A stretch of DNA of 5,287 nucleotides from Planctomycetaceae bacterium (GTDB taxonomy: Bacteria; Planctomycetota; Planctomycetia; Pirellulales; Pirellulaceae), in the NCBI GenBank assembly GCA_007695205.1, contig REEF01000597.1, positions 1 to 5,287 on the forward strand, in the 5' to 3' direction. Shown here piece by piece: positions 1-5,287 of this stretch. The translations under genes were made by a program, and so were the position numbers. Under the pieces are notes generated by a model. The model made no database searches, was not told where the DNA came from, and worked only from the letters and a program-made list of their open reading frames with translations. Positions within the stretch are counted from its first letter, which is position 1. Every line of letters starts with the position of its first letter.

Positions 1-166
1 AGTGAATTGCAGCGGCTCGATCCGAGCGTTATATTCAGGTGAGCGAGCGTAATGAGCTGCCGAAGGCGTCGCTGAGGGGGCTGCAAGTGGTACGATAAAG
101 GGAATCAAGAAGGGCCTGGGACTGGGGCGCGACCGGGAAGGCCGGGGAGATTAGCGGGCGGCCCAG

Positions 167-181
167 CCCTCATGCTGAGGG
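167..181. repeat. Short perfect stem-loop CCCTCA-TGC-TGAGGG
   Basis: Positions 167-172 and 176-181 are perfect 6-bp inverted arms around a 3-nt loop. No T-run follows on either strand, so it is not a standard intrinsic terminator. It lies within a G-rich stretch that may be structured as RNA. Its function is unknown. Confidence 0.45.
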
Positions 182-220
182 AGGAAACCGTATGCTGGAT
201 CGGTTATGCTTGGGGGGCAG

Positions 221-277
221 GAGTCGTTTTCGGCCGAAGCGTTTTCCATCGAGTCAGTTGTTGCCCGAAAACGACTC
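221..277. repeat. 13-bp perfect inverted repeat upstream of the sialidase-like gene
   Basis: GAGTCGTTTTCGG at 221-233 is exactly complementary to CCGAAAACGACTC at 265-277, with a 31-nt spacer. After one C/C mismatch (234/264) the pairing can continue inward for three more pairs. The right arm ends 67 bp before the sialidase-like start codon. Arms this long and perfect are unlikely by chance. It could be an RNA hairpin in a 5' leader or a terminator for an upstream transcript, although the only T-rich element is the TTTT inside the left arm. It could also be the footprint of a small mobile repeat or a binding site for a dimeric regulator. The sequence does not decide between these. Confidence 0.6.
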
Positions 278-333
278 GCGACCCCTTGAGTTTGCCGTTG
301 ATGTGAGATTCACTACGCACGACTTTTGAAAAC

Positions 334-338
334 GGGAG
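334..338 (+). promoter_or_regulatory. Shine-Dalgarno for the sialidase-like gene
   Basis: GGGAG lies six bases before the ATG at 345. This spacing supports 345 as the start rather than the internal Met25 codon at 417, and it places the complete signal peptide in the product. Confidence 0.6.
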
Positions 339-344
339 CAAAGG

Positions 345-1550
345 ATGAGAAACAACACTGCAGTCGCTTGCCGCTCACAATACGGGCTGATCTGGCCTTC
401 GCGAATTCTCCTCGCCATGCTGACGATGATGGCATTGACGGTGTCCGTTGCGGCGGAGAAGGATGGCAAGATCCCCGCCACGGGCAAGGCCGCCGAGGTG
501 GCTCTCGAGCGTTGGCTGGGCGAAGCGGAACTGGAAATCCAGCCGGTTTTTTCGGACGAGCGTTTTCCCAACGTGGTGGTGGCTACCGACGGCACGGTGC
601 TGGCGACGTGGGGGCGATCCAGCTATCGCGTACGTCGCAGCGAGGATGGTGGGGCGACTTGGGGATCGGAGATCACGGTTGCCGAACCCGGCTTTCATGG
701 CGGTGGCGTGGTGGTGGATGAAAGATCCGGCGATATTCTGGCCTTTGTCGAAGCCGGGCATCCGCCGGCGCCGCTGACCGTGTATCGCAGCCAGGACCAT
801 GGTCGAACCTGGCAAGCCGATCCGGTGGTGATTCATCCGGACAGCAACGGCAACGTGCCGTCGATGCACATGAACGAACATGGTATCACGCTCCGTCGTG
901 GTCCGCACTCCGGACGATTGATCCGGCCCAGCCGATCCTATGGTGGTGGCAATGCGCGGAAGTTCTGGCCCACACACTACACCAATGCGATCTATAGCGA
1001 CGACAGCGGCAAGACCTGGAAGACCAGCGAGCCATTCCCGGCGATGGGAACGGGCGAAGCGACTCTGGCCGAACTCAGCTCGGGACGGATCTACTACAAC
1101 TCCAGGCGTCACCTGTCGACCGACGGTTTGGACCCTCGGCGGCGGTACATTGCGTGGAGCGACGACGGCGGTCACACGTGGACGGATCTCTCGGTCAGCG
1201 AAGAATTGCCGGACGGCGATCGGAATCGGGATTACGGCCTGATGGCCGGATTGGTCCGACTGCCGATCGAGGGCCACGATATTTTGGTGTTCAGCAATAT
1301 CGATTCGCCGGAGGGCCGACGGCGTGGTACGGTCTGGGCCAGTTTTGATGGCGGTCGATCCTGGCCCGTACAACGTCTGGTGACGGAAGGGTCCTTCGCC
1401 TATTCCTCGTTGGACGCCGGACGTCCCGAAACGGCCAGCGAAGGCTGGATCTATCTGCTGTACGAGAGTGGCGGTGGCGGAACGATGGCTCGATTTAATC
1501 TCGCCTGGCTGCTGGATGGACGCGACCTCCAGGATCTGTTGCCGAAGTGA
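345..1550 (+). CDS. Secreted sialidase-like protein (GH33-type Asp-box beta-propeller)
   Basis: Predicted exo-alpha-sialidase or neuraminidase-like glycosidase that would release terminal sialic acid or a related sugar outside the cytoplasm. An N-terminal signal peptide is visible: a basic stretch to Arg20, a hydrophobic core at about 21-35, and a likely signal peptidase I cut after VAA (residue 37). Five Asp boxes of the S-x-D-x-G-x-T/S-W type begin at Ser99, Ser149, Ser218, Ser272 and Ser333, as expected for a six-bladed propeller. RFP at 73-75 sits where sialidases carry the RIP motif with the first catalytic Arg. Glu238 (in GEATLAEL), an Arg near 254-255, an Arg within 325-327, Tyr353 (AYSSL) and Glu374 (YE) match the expected order of the remaining catalytic positions. 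The 401-aa length is normal for the short planctomycete members. The gene stands alone on this strand and converges on the heparinase-like gene. The fold is near certain; true sialic acid specificity is inferred, because many planctomycete Asp-box proteins have unknown substrates. Confidence 0.9.
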   Translation: MRNNTAVACRSQYGLIWPSRILLAMLTMMALTVSVAAEKDGKIPATGKAAEVALERWLGEAELEIQPVFSDERFPNVVVATDGTVLATWGRSSYRVRRSEDGGATWGSEITVAEPGFHGGGVVVDERSGDILAFVEAGHPPAPLTVYRSQDHGRTWQADPVVIHPDSNGNVPSMHMNEHGITLRRGPHSGRLIRPSRSYGGGNARKFWPTHYTNAIYSDDSGKTWKTSEPFPAMGTGEATLAELSSGRIYYNSRRHLSTDGLDPRRRYIAWSDDGGHTWTDLSVSEELPDGDRNRDYGLMAGLVRLPIEGHDILVFSNIDSPEGRRRGTVWASFDGGRSWPVQRLVTEGSFAYSSLDAGRPETASEGWIYLLYESGGGGTMARFNLAWLLDGRDLQDLLPK

Positions 1551-1573
1551 CGAATTGGGATTGGGATCAGGCC

Positions 1574-4500
1574 TTACTCCGGGTCGTGGATGCGCCCGAC
1601 CTGTAAATCGCTCCAAGCGGCGTTGGTGGTCCAGGTGCGAAGCGCGAATCGGCCGGCTGGCAGAGGTTGCGGGTCGACGACATCGTGGATTCGCTTTCCG
1701 TCGACGTAATAGCGCAAGCGCCCCTCGTCGATGGTGACAGCGATTTCGTAGTCCTGGCCCACTTCAGCGCGCAGATCCGTCTCGTGCAGCAATTCGAAGG
1801 CCGGGTTGCGACGGGCTCGGCTCCAGCCGGGTGCGAATCCGCCAGTGAACGTGACAATGTAGTTCGGCAGTTCGTGGTACAAACGGTATTGCCCCGAGCG
1901 GCCGAAGCGGACCGGTTGGCCGTCCTGCTCGCGAGCGTGCAGGATCAGGTTCCGATTTGCCGCGTTACCCTCGGCGGGCGGAAGCACCGAGGCCCGAAAA
2001 CGCACGACTGCCCGCTGGGGCAGTTCCGGACGCAGCCACAACGTCGCCGTCGTGCGGGCCGCCGGATCGCGGTTGCGGATCACCAACCGTTGGTCCTCCA
2101 CCTGCACCTCGGCATTGCCCTCCAGCACCCAATGGGCCAACCCACGATCGAACTCTTCGCGAAACAACCACTCGACTTCGTATCGGTCGTCGCCCAGAGC
2201 CAATCGTTCGCGGGGACCGCTCGCGGGCAGCGAAGCGGAGTTGCTCGACTCGGCCCACTTGCGAAGCTCGGCCGGGTCGAAGGTCACGTCGCCGGGCACG
2301 GCCGGGTCGAAGGAAACCGTCCATCGCCGTCCGTCAGCCAGCCGAACCGTAGCAACCGTACCGTCGGTGAACGTGACTGTTGGCAACTCGGCTGCCGCCG
2401 GCGCGGCGCTCAGCACCGCCAGGAACTGCCACTGCCGTGCGGGTTGACGATTGGTGACCCACAGGTTGTGAGCCATCCATTGGTCGCGCGCGAGCGTACG
2501 GCCGACTCTTTTCAGTCGTTCCAGCGTGTGGTCGTACAGGTCTGCGCCCGTAATGCGGTTGACGAAACCCTGGCGGCCGGGCTGATCGACGATCTCCAAG
2601 GCATCTGCCGGTCCGGCGAAGTCCACGCGAGCCGTCACGTCGCCCAGCACATAGCCGAAGCCGGGCGTGGCATCGTCGATCTGCAACGGCACCTCGGGCG
2701 CGACATGAAACAACCACGAAAAGCGTGCCGGGTCGGCCTCGGGACGCATCGCCAAGTCGTCGAATACTACGAACACCTCGCCGCCCAGGAAGACCACGTA
2801 GCGGTGCCAGCGAGCCAACCCGATCTCCGCCGGATAGGCATTGGTCGCATCGCCGACCCAGGCAACCGCCCCGTGTGTACCATCCGGTTCCTCCGATGAT
2901 CCGAACGGATGATGAGCCAGCAGACGCCCCACGAAAGGCACAGCAGGCCTGCGCGGATCCCACTGCTGGCCGTGGCCGTCGACCAGGATGACGTTATGGC
3001 TGATCGAATCCCGCGAGTGCGGGTCGGGATAGGCCGTTCCGCCACCGCCCGCCGCCAGGGTGCGGCCGTAAGCATGCCACACAAAGTCGTTTTCGTTGCG
3101 GAACGAGTGGCTGAACCCTCCCATCGGCCGACTCTGGAAGATCATCCCAACCGCCCGATCAAAAGCGGTTCGATCCGAAGGCGCCTGCGTGCTGGCCATC
3201 ACCCAGCCAGCGTCTGGAAAGACGGCTCGGACGGGCTCGCCGGCCTCTGCGGTCGGCAGGACCAAGCGGTCGGACGCCAGCAGATCCAGCCACACGCGCC
3301 CCGAGGGGCGGACGCCGAGCTGTTCGGTTATCGCCCGCCAACGATGCGTGAAGGTCGGCTCGCCGGTGATCCAGGCCAGATGGCGAAAGATGCTGCTGTG
3401 CGTGGACACGGCCCTTTGAGGATCGGCGGCATAGTCGCCGAACGAAAGCCGCTCGATCCCCAGCGGCAGCAGATGCCGGTACCACTGGCCCAAGTGGACA
3501 AAGTACGGGTTGCGACCCAGTTCGAGATCGGGCAGCAGCAGATGGGTGTACAATGCCGCTTGGAGCATGGTGGCCCCTTTCCAACTGCCATACGCCAGGC
3601 CCTCGTTCCAGCCTTCGTCCGGCCCTTGCGAGCTGGTCACCCCGGTCAGATAGTTCAAGCATAAGGGAACCAATCGATCGGCCACTTCCAATTCGCCTGC
3701 CATCAACAACACCGCTGGCAGCGACCACATGAAGTTCTCGTACGGGTGGCTCGACGCGAAAACGGCCACCCCCGACGGCGCGATGCGGTCGCCCAACCGC
3801 CAACTATGCCGATCGAGATACACGGCCTGTAATCGCCACGCAATCGATTCACGGATCGTCTCGCGCTGCTCGGCCGACAATTGCTCGTGGAACAAGTCGT
3901 AGCATACGGCCAGCATCTCGGTGATCTGCGTCGGCCATTTTCGCGGCGCCCCGTGGTACTCGGGCGAAGCCAAGCCGCCTGTGGGAAAACGGGCCAACGC
4001 GACAGCGTGGTCCCGAGCCGCGGCAAAACGTTCGTCTCCCGTTAATTTCCAGGCAAAGGCCGCTGAGGCCAGGTCTCGGGCCAGATTCGCGAACTGCTGC
4101 TCGTCGTAGGCCGCTCGGTCGGCCCGGTCGGTAACTGGAAACTCACGCCACCACGCCTGTCGCGTCGCCCGTTCGGCTTGCTGGATCAACGATCGGAGCC
4201 ACACCGCCCCGTCGGGATCTGCTTCCAAACGCTGCCGCCACCCGGCGAAATCCCCGTCTCTTGGCCCCAGTCGCGGCCGTGGCAACGCTGCCAATTGTTC
4301 TGCCGCCCGGTCGATGATCGTACGGTCCCAGCGGACGGTGTCCGCATCGATCGTGAAACGTCGCACCAAGCTCCATTGTTCGTCCGCCGTTCCCACGCCG
4401 TACCCGACCCGCCATCGCCACTCGCCCGGTTCGAGGGCAGGCAGAGCGTTCTGGAAATTGTATTCGGTCAGCCGCTGGAGATCGGGACGGCTAAAGTCCC

Positions 4501-4738
4501 CCGAGCGTGAGAACTGCAACGTGAACTCCGTCGCCGGAATCTCACGCTGGTGCGGGACGACCTGGGGCAGATAAGGCCAGGACATCCGAGGTGGATTCAC
4601 GTCGATAACCGCACCGTCCGCCGGACGAAAACCCAAGTAATGCGGATACTCCCAGCGCCCATCCACTCGCACCAACGCGGTACCTTCAGGGTCACCGCCG
4701 AGGGCGGTCAGCAACAGAGCAAAAGCCATCGCGTTCAT
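1574..4738 (-). CDS. Large secreted heparinase II/III family protein with DUF4962 and YesU-like C-terminal domain
   Basis: Predicted polysaccharide lyase-like enzyme that would cleave uronic acid-containing glycans (glycosaminoglycan- or alginate-like) by beta-elimination. Residues 1-14 form a short hydrophobic, probable signal peptide lacking basic residues. Residues about 25-131 resemble the fibronectin-like start of DUF4962 proteins (NPPRMSWP at 48-55). Residues about 140-490 are helical and fit the alpha/alpha toroid, with HPYENF at 331-336 and EGWNEGLAYGSW at 375-386. Residues about 505-815 fit the heparinase II/III beta-sandwich: His544 in GFSHSFRNENDF and the SHNVILVDGHGQ segment (580-591, His581) match the conserved core, and FLGGEVFVVFDDL (650-662) is a typical strand pair. 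Residues about 855-1048 resemble YesU/DUF1961 jelly rolls (WVLEGNAEV at 870-878, YRLYHELPNYIVTFTGG at 951-967, RRNPAFELL at 976-984). At 1054 aa it is longer than classical heparinases because of the C-terminal domain. The start is supported by GGAG ten bases upstream. DUF4962 also occurs in dermatan sulfate epimerase-like proteins, so an epimerase is a weaker alternative. The substrate is unknown. Confidence 0.88.
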   Translation of the reverse strand: MNAMAFALLLTALGGDPEGTALVRVDGRWEYPHYLGFRPADGAVIDVNPPRMSWPYLPQVVPHQREIPATEFTLQFSRSGDFSRPDLQRLTEYNFQNALPALEPGEWRWRVGYGVGTADEQWSLVRRFTIDADTVRWDRTIIDRAAEQLAALPRPRLGPRDGDFAGWRQRLEADPDGAVWLRSLIQQAERATRQAWWREFPVTDRADRAAYDEQQFANLARDLASAAFAWKLTGDERFAAARDHAVALARFPTGGLASPEYHGAPRKWPTQITEMLAVCYDLFHEQLSAEQRETIRESIAWRLQAVYLDRHSWRLGDRIAPSGVAVFASSHPYENFMWSLPAVLLMAGELEVADRLVPLCLNYLTGVTSSQGPDEGWNEGLAYGSWKGATMLQAALYTHLLLPDLELGRNPYFVHLGQWYRHLLPLGIERLSFGDYAADPQRAVSTHSSIFRHLAWITGEPTFTHRWRAITEQLGVRPSGRVWLDLLASDRLVLPTAEAGEPVRAVFPDAGWVMASTQAPSDRTAFDRAVGMIFQSRPMGGFSHSFRNENDFVWHAYGRTLAAGGGGTAYPDPHSRDSISHNVILVDGHGQQWDPRRPAVPFVGRLLAHHPFGSSEEPDGTHGAVAWVGDATNAYPAEIGLARWHRYVVFLGGEVFVVFDDLAMRPEADPARFSWLFHVAPEVPLQIDDATPGFGYVLGDVTARVDFAGPADALEIVDQPGRQGFVNRITGADLYDHTLERLKRVGRTLARDQWMAHNLWVTNRQPARQWQFLAVLSAAPAAAELPTVTFTDGTVATVRLADGRRWTVSFDPAVPGDVTFDPAELRKWAESSNSASLPASGPRERLALGDDRYEVEWLFREEFDRGLAHWVLEGNAEVQVEDQRLVIRNRDPAARTTATLWLRPELPQRAVVRFRASVLPPAEGNAANRNLILHAREQDGQPVRFGRSGQYRLYHELPNYIVTFTGGFAPGWSRARRNPAFELLHETDLRAEVGQDYEIAVTIDEGRLRYYVDGKRIHDVVDPQPLPAGRFALRTWTTNAAWSDLQVGRIHDPE

Positions 4739-4748
4739 TTGTCAAAGT

Positions 4749-4752
4749 CTCC
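4749..4752 (-). promoter_or_regulatory. Shine-Dalgarno for the heparinase-like gene
   Basis: On the minus strand GGAG at 4752-4749 precedes the ATG at 4738 by ten bases, slightly long but acceptable. The next in-frame Met (codon 4, at 4729) would be 19 bases away, so the first ATG is preferred. Further upstream on the same strand, TATAAG at 4783-4778 could act as a -10 element, but no good -35 is visible. Confidence 0.45.
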
Positions 4753-4764
4753 ATCTTAAGGAAC

Positions 4765-4796
4765 GGTCAGGTCTTGACTTATAACCTATCATGACC
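4765..4796. repeat. REP-like imperfect inverted repeat in the heparinase 5' region
   Basis: GGTCAGGT at 4765-4772 can pair with ACCT at 4784-4787 and TGACC at 4792-4796, with a four-base interruption (ATCA) in the right arm. It contains the TCAGGTCT core found twice more near the transposase remnant (5006 and 5026). It lies 27-58 bp upstream of the heparinase-like start codon and overlaps the only AT-rich hexamers (TTATAA at 4779-4784), so it could influence that gene's transcription or leader structure. Confidence 0.4.
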
Positions 4797-4845
4797 CCCT
4801 CTACCATCCCGGGCGACTGCCGCGCATCGGCCCAGGCGCAAAGAA

Positions 4846-4875
4846 ATGGCAGAAAAATGGATGGCAGAAAAATGG
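4846..4875. repeat. Perfect tandem duplication of a 15-bp unit (ATGGCAGAAAAATGG x2)
   Basis: Positions 4846-4860 and 4861-4875 are identical, directly adjacent 15-mers. I see no further copy in the window. The unit length is a multiple of three and a frame runs through it (open from 4791 into the transposase frame), but there is no sign that it is translated. It may be slippage or part of a dispersed intergenic repeat family. Confidence 0.75.
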
Positions 4876-4955
4876 GCCGGATCGGAAGAAGGTCGGAAAT
4901 CGTGTTGTGCTACGTCGCTTTCGAAGCTTCGGGACGCTGCTTCCAATCCAGATTG

Positions 4956-4980
4956 AGAAAAGGGGACGGGGGTCTTTTCT
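4956..4980. repeat. REP-like stem-loop 1 upstream of the transposase remnant
   Basis: AGAAAAG at 4956-4962 and CTTTTCT at 4974-4980 are perfect 7-bp inverted arms around an 11-base G-rich loop (GGGACGGGGGT). It shares the AAAGGGG start with stem-loop 2 at 4998-5018. A + strand terminator is possible but the T-run is short, and the clustering of similar palindromes before a RAYT fits REP-like elements better. Confidence 0.5.
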
Positions 4981-4997
4981 GGCGTGACGAGGAAACT

Positions 4998-5018
4998 CAA
5001 AGGGGTCAGGCCTCTTTG
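4998..5018. repeat. REP-like stem-loop 2 upstream of the transposase remnant
   Basis: CAAAGGGG at 4998-5005 pairs with CCTCTTTG at 5011-5018 over 8 positions, seven Watson-Crick and one G-T, around a TCAGG loop. With the flanking bases it forms GGTCAGGCCT, which matches the GGTCAGGTCT at 4765-4774 in nine of ten positions. Confidence 0.55.
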
Positions 5019-5026
5019 TTTTGGCT

Positions 5027-5044
5027 CAGGTCTCTGGTAGACTG
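5027..5044. repeat. REP-like stem-loop 3 immediately before the transposase remnant
   Basis: CAGGTCT at 5027-5033 pairs with AGACTG at 5039-5044 with one bulged G, around a CTGGT loop. Its TCAGGTCT core repeats that of stem-loop 2 exactly 20 bp downstream. It ends 31 bp before the transposase start codon. Confidence 0.4.
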
Positions 5045-5062
5045 CTGTTTGGGCTACTATGC

Positions 5063-5068
5063 AGGGGA
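5063..5068 (+). promoter_or_regulatory. Shine-Dalgarno of the transposase remnant
   Basis: AGGGGA lies seven bases before the ATG at 5076. It decides this start, because the same frame is open without a stop back to an ATG at 4791. That extension would read through the repeats and has no family resemblance. Confidence 0.5.
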
Positions 5069-5075
5069 AATCACG

Positions 5076-5279
5076 ATGCCACGACCATCTCGCGCCGACG
5101 AAGCAGGCGGACTTTATCATGCCCTCAATCGCGGAAATCTGCGTGCCAAGATTTTTCAGCTACCAACTTATACCAAATCACTATCACTTGGTTTTGCGTG
5201 CGTTACGGTGATGGCAAGTTCAAGCTCAATGCCTTGTAGAGGGGCAATGGATTGGCATGACGCGAAATGGTTTTGGTAA
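5076..5279 (+). pseudogene. Broken REP-associated (IS200-like, Y1/HUH) transposase, RAYT
   Basis: Residues 1-27 match the start of planctomycete RAYT proteins, with RADEAGGLYHALNRGN at residues 6-21. After Ile26-Phe27 the frame continues as unrelated residues to a TAA at 5277-5279, giving only 67 aa. In the +1 frame, from AGC at 5158, the DNA reads SYQLIPNHYHLVLRA (5158-5202), the family's strand with the metal-binding HUH motif (His, Tyr, His at 5179-5187). That frame meets TGA at 5209-5211. Intact relatives have about 25 residues between these two blocks, so an internal deletion of roughly 75-80 bp plus a frame change is inferred near 5157. Beyond 5202 I recognise nothing: the rest of the catalytic domain, including the usual Tyr region, is missing before the window ends. 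RAYTs normally process nearby REP palindromes, and the three stem-loops just upstream fit that. A short functional protein is very unlikely. Confidence 0.75.
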
Positions 5280-5287
5280 AAGATGGT

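Larger units (their letters stand above)
1..344. other. Left intergenic region, no provable gene
   Basis: No open frame here carries recognisable protein motifs. On the + strand the frame from 6 to 95 is open and ends in TAA (93-95), but it is preceded by an in-frame TGA at 3-5 and its roughly 29 residues are not diagnostic, so it could be the tail of a broken upstream gene or chance. From about 100 to 280 the DNA is G-rich and contains several short inverted repeats, of which those at 167-181 and 221-277 are listed separately. A small AACCG/CGGTT stem (186-190 with 201-205) lies between them. The last 65 bases before the sialidase-like gene contain only weak sigma70-like hexamers (TTGAGT at 286-291 and TTCACT at 309-314, 17 bp apart), too poor to call a promoter. 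Confidence 0.5.
4739..5075. other. Repeat-rich intergenic region between the heparinase-like gene and the RAYT remnant
   Basis: This 337-bp stretch holds the heparinase leader, one 15-bp tandem duplication and four palindromes, all listed separately. No reading frame here shows protein-family features. The region is less GC-rich in places than the flanking genes, which fits accumulated mobile-repeat DNA. Confidence 0.55.

Noticed and set aside
6..95. Possible C-terminal tail of an upstream gene on the + strand
   Set aside because: About 29 codons only, with an in-frame TGA at 3-5. Nothing in the residues identifies a family, so I do not annotate it as a gene.
375..1616. 413-aa open frame antisense to the sialidase-like gene
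   Set aside because: It is slightly longer than the sense gene but has no family motifs and is rich in Arg/Pro/Gln, as expected for the shadow of a GC-rich gene. The sense strand has five Asp boxes, a signal peptide and a Shine-Dalgarno.
1667..2899. 410-aa open frame antisense to the heparinase-like gene
   Set aside because: There is no recognisable domain and no ribosome binding signal. The opposite strand is a continuous multidomain protein over this interval.
2909..3664. 251-aa + strand open frame inside the heparinase-like gene
   Set aside because: It is a shadow frame with no motifs, fully contained in a well-supported gene.
4774..4802. Plus-strand TTGACT as a -35 box for the transposase
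   Set aside because: No acceptable -10 hexamer lies 16-18 bp downstream, and the motif is part of the palindromic repeat.
4956..5044. CRISPR array
   Set aside because: The three palindromes differ in sequence and spacing and there are no identical direct repeats with unique spacers.
4779..5120. 113-aa minus-strand open frame across the repeat region
   Set aside because: It is antisense to the RAYT start and made of translated repeats, with no motif support.
4791..5279. 162-aa frame starting at 4791 that runs in frame into the transposase remnant
   Set aside because: The first 95 codons cross the tandem duplication and two stem-loops, have no family resemblance and no good Shine-Dalgarno. 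The family N-terminus and AGGGGA both support the start at 5076.
5203..5287. Continuation of the transposase C-terminal region after the HUH block
   Set aside because: All three frames were read. None gives the family's usual conserved C-terminal segments, so no homology is claimed past 5202.

Overview
The window looks like chromosomal DNA of a planctomycete, probably a Pirellulales/Rhodopirellula-type organism. Three things suggest this: GC-rich coding sequence with long antisense shadow frames; a secreted Asp-box sialidase-like protein next to a very large secreted heparinase II/III-type protein, a common pairing in these glycan-degrading bacteria; and a remnant of the Y1 (IS200-like/RAYT) transposase family whose N-terminus is typical of planctomycete copies. 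This placement rests on family knowledge, not on a marker gene.

Layout. Positions 1-344 hold no gene that I can prove, but they contain two stem-loop structures, the stronger being a perfect 13-bp inverted repeat (221-277) about 67 bp before the first gene. Positions 345-1550 (+) encode an exported sialidase-like beta-propeller of 401 aa with five Asp boxes and candidate GH33 catalytic residues. Positions 1574-4738 (-) encode a 1054-aa exported protein with four parts: an N-terminal fibronectin-like/DUF4962 region, an alpha/alpha toroid, a heparinase II/III beta-sandwich, and a C-terminal YesU-like (DUF1961) jelly roll. The two genes converge with only 23 bp between their stop codons. Positions 4739-5075 are a repeat-rich intergenic region with one perfect 15-bp tandem duplication and four REP-like stem-loops sharing AAAGGGG and TCAGGYCT motifs. 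Positions 5076-5279 (+) hold a broken RAYT. Its first 27 residues are intact, an internal deletion then shifts the frame, and the catalytic HUH segment survives in the +1 frame.

How it fits together. The two intact genes probably encode extracytoplasmic enzymes acting on acidic glycans, one removing terminal nonulosonic acids and one cleaving uronate-containing polysaccharide by beta-elimination. They are divergently controlled (each has its own Shine-Dalgarno and upstream region) and not an operon, so joint function is inferred from proximity. The right end is a decaying REP/RAYT unit: its palindromes lie between the heparinase promoter region and the dead transposase, and one palindrome sits in the heparinase leader. 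I see no tRNA, rRNA, CRISPR array or defence system, and no clearly novel system.
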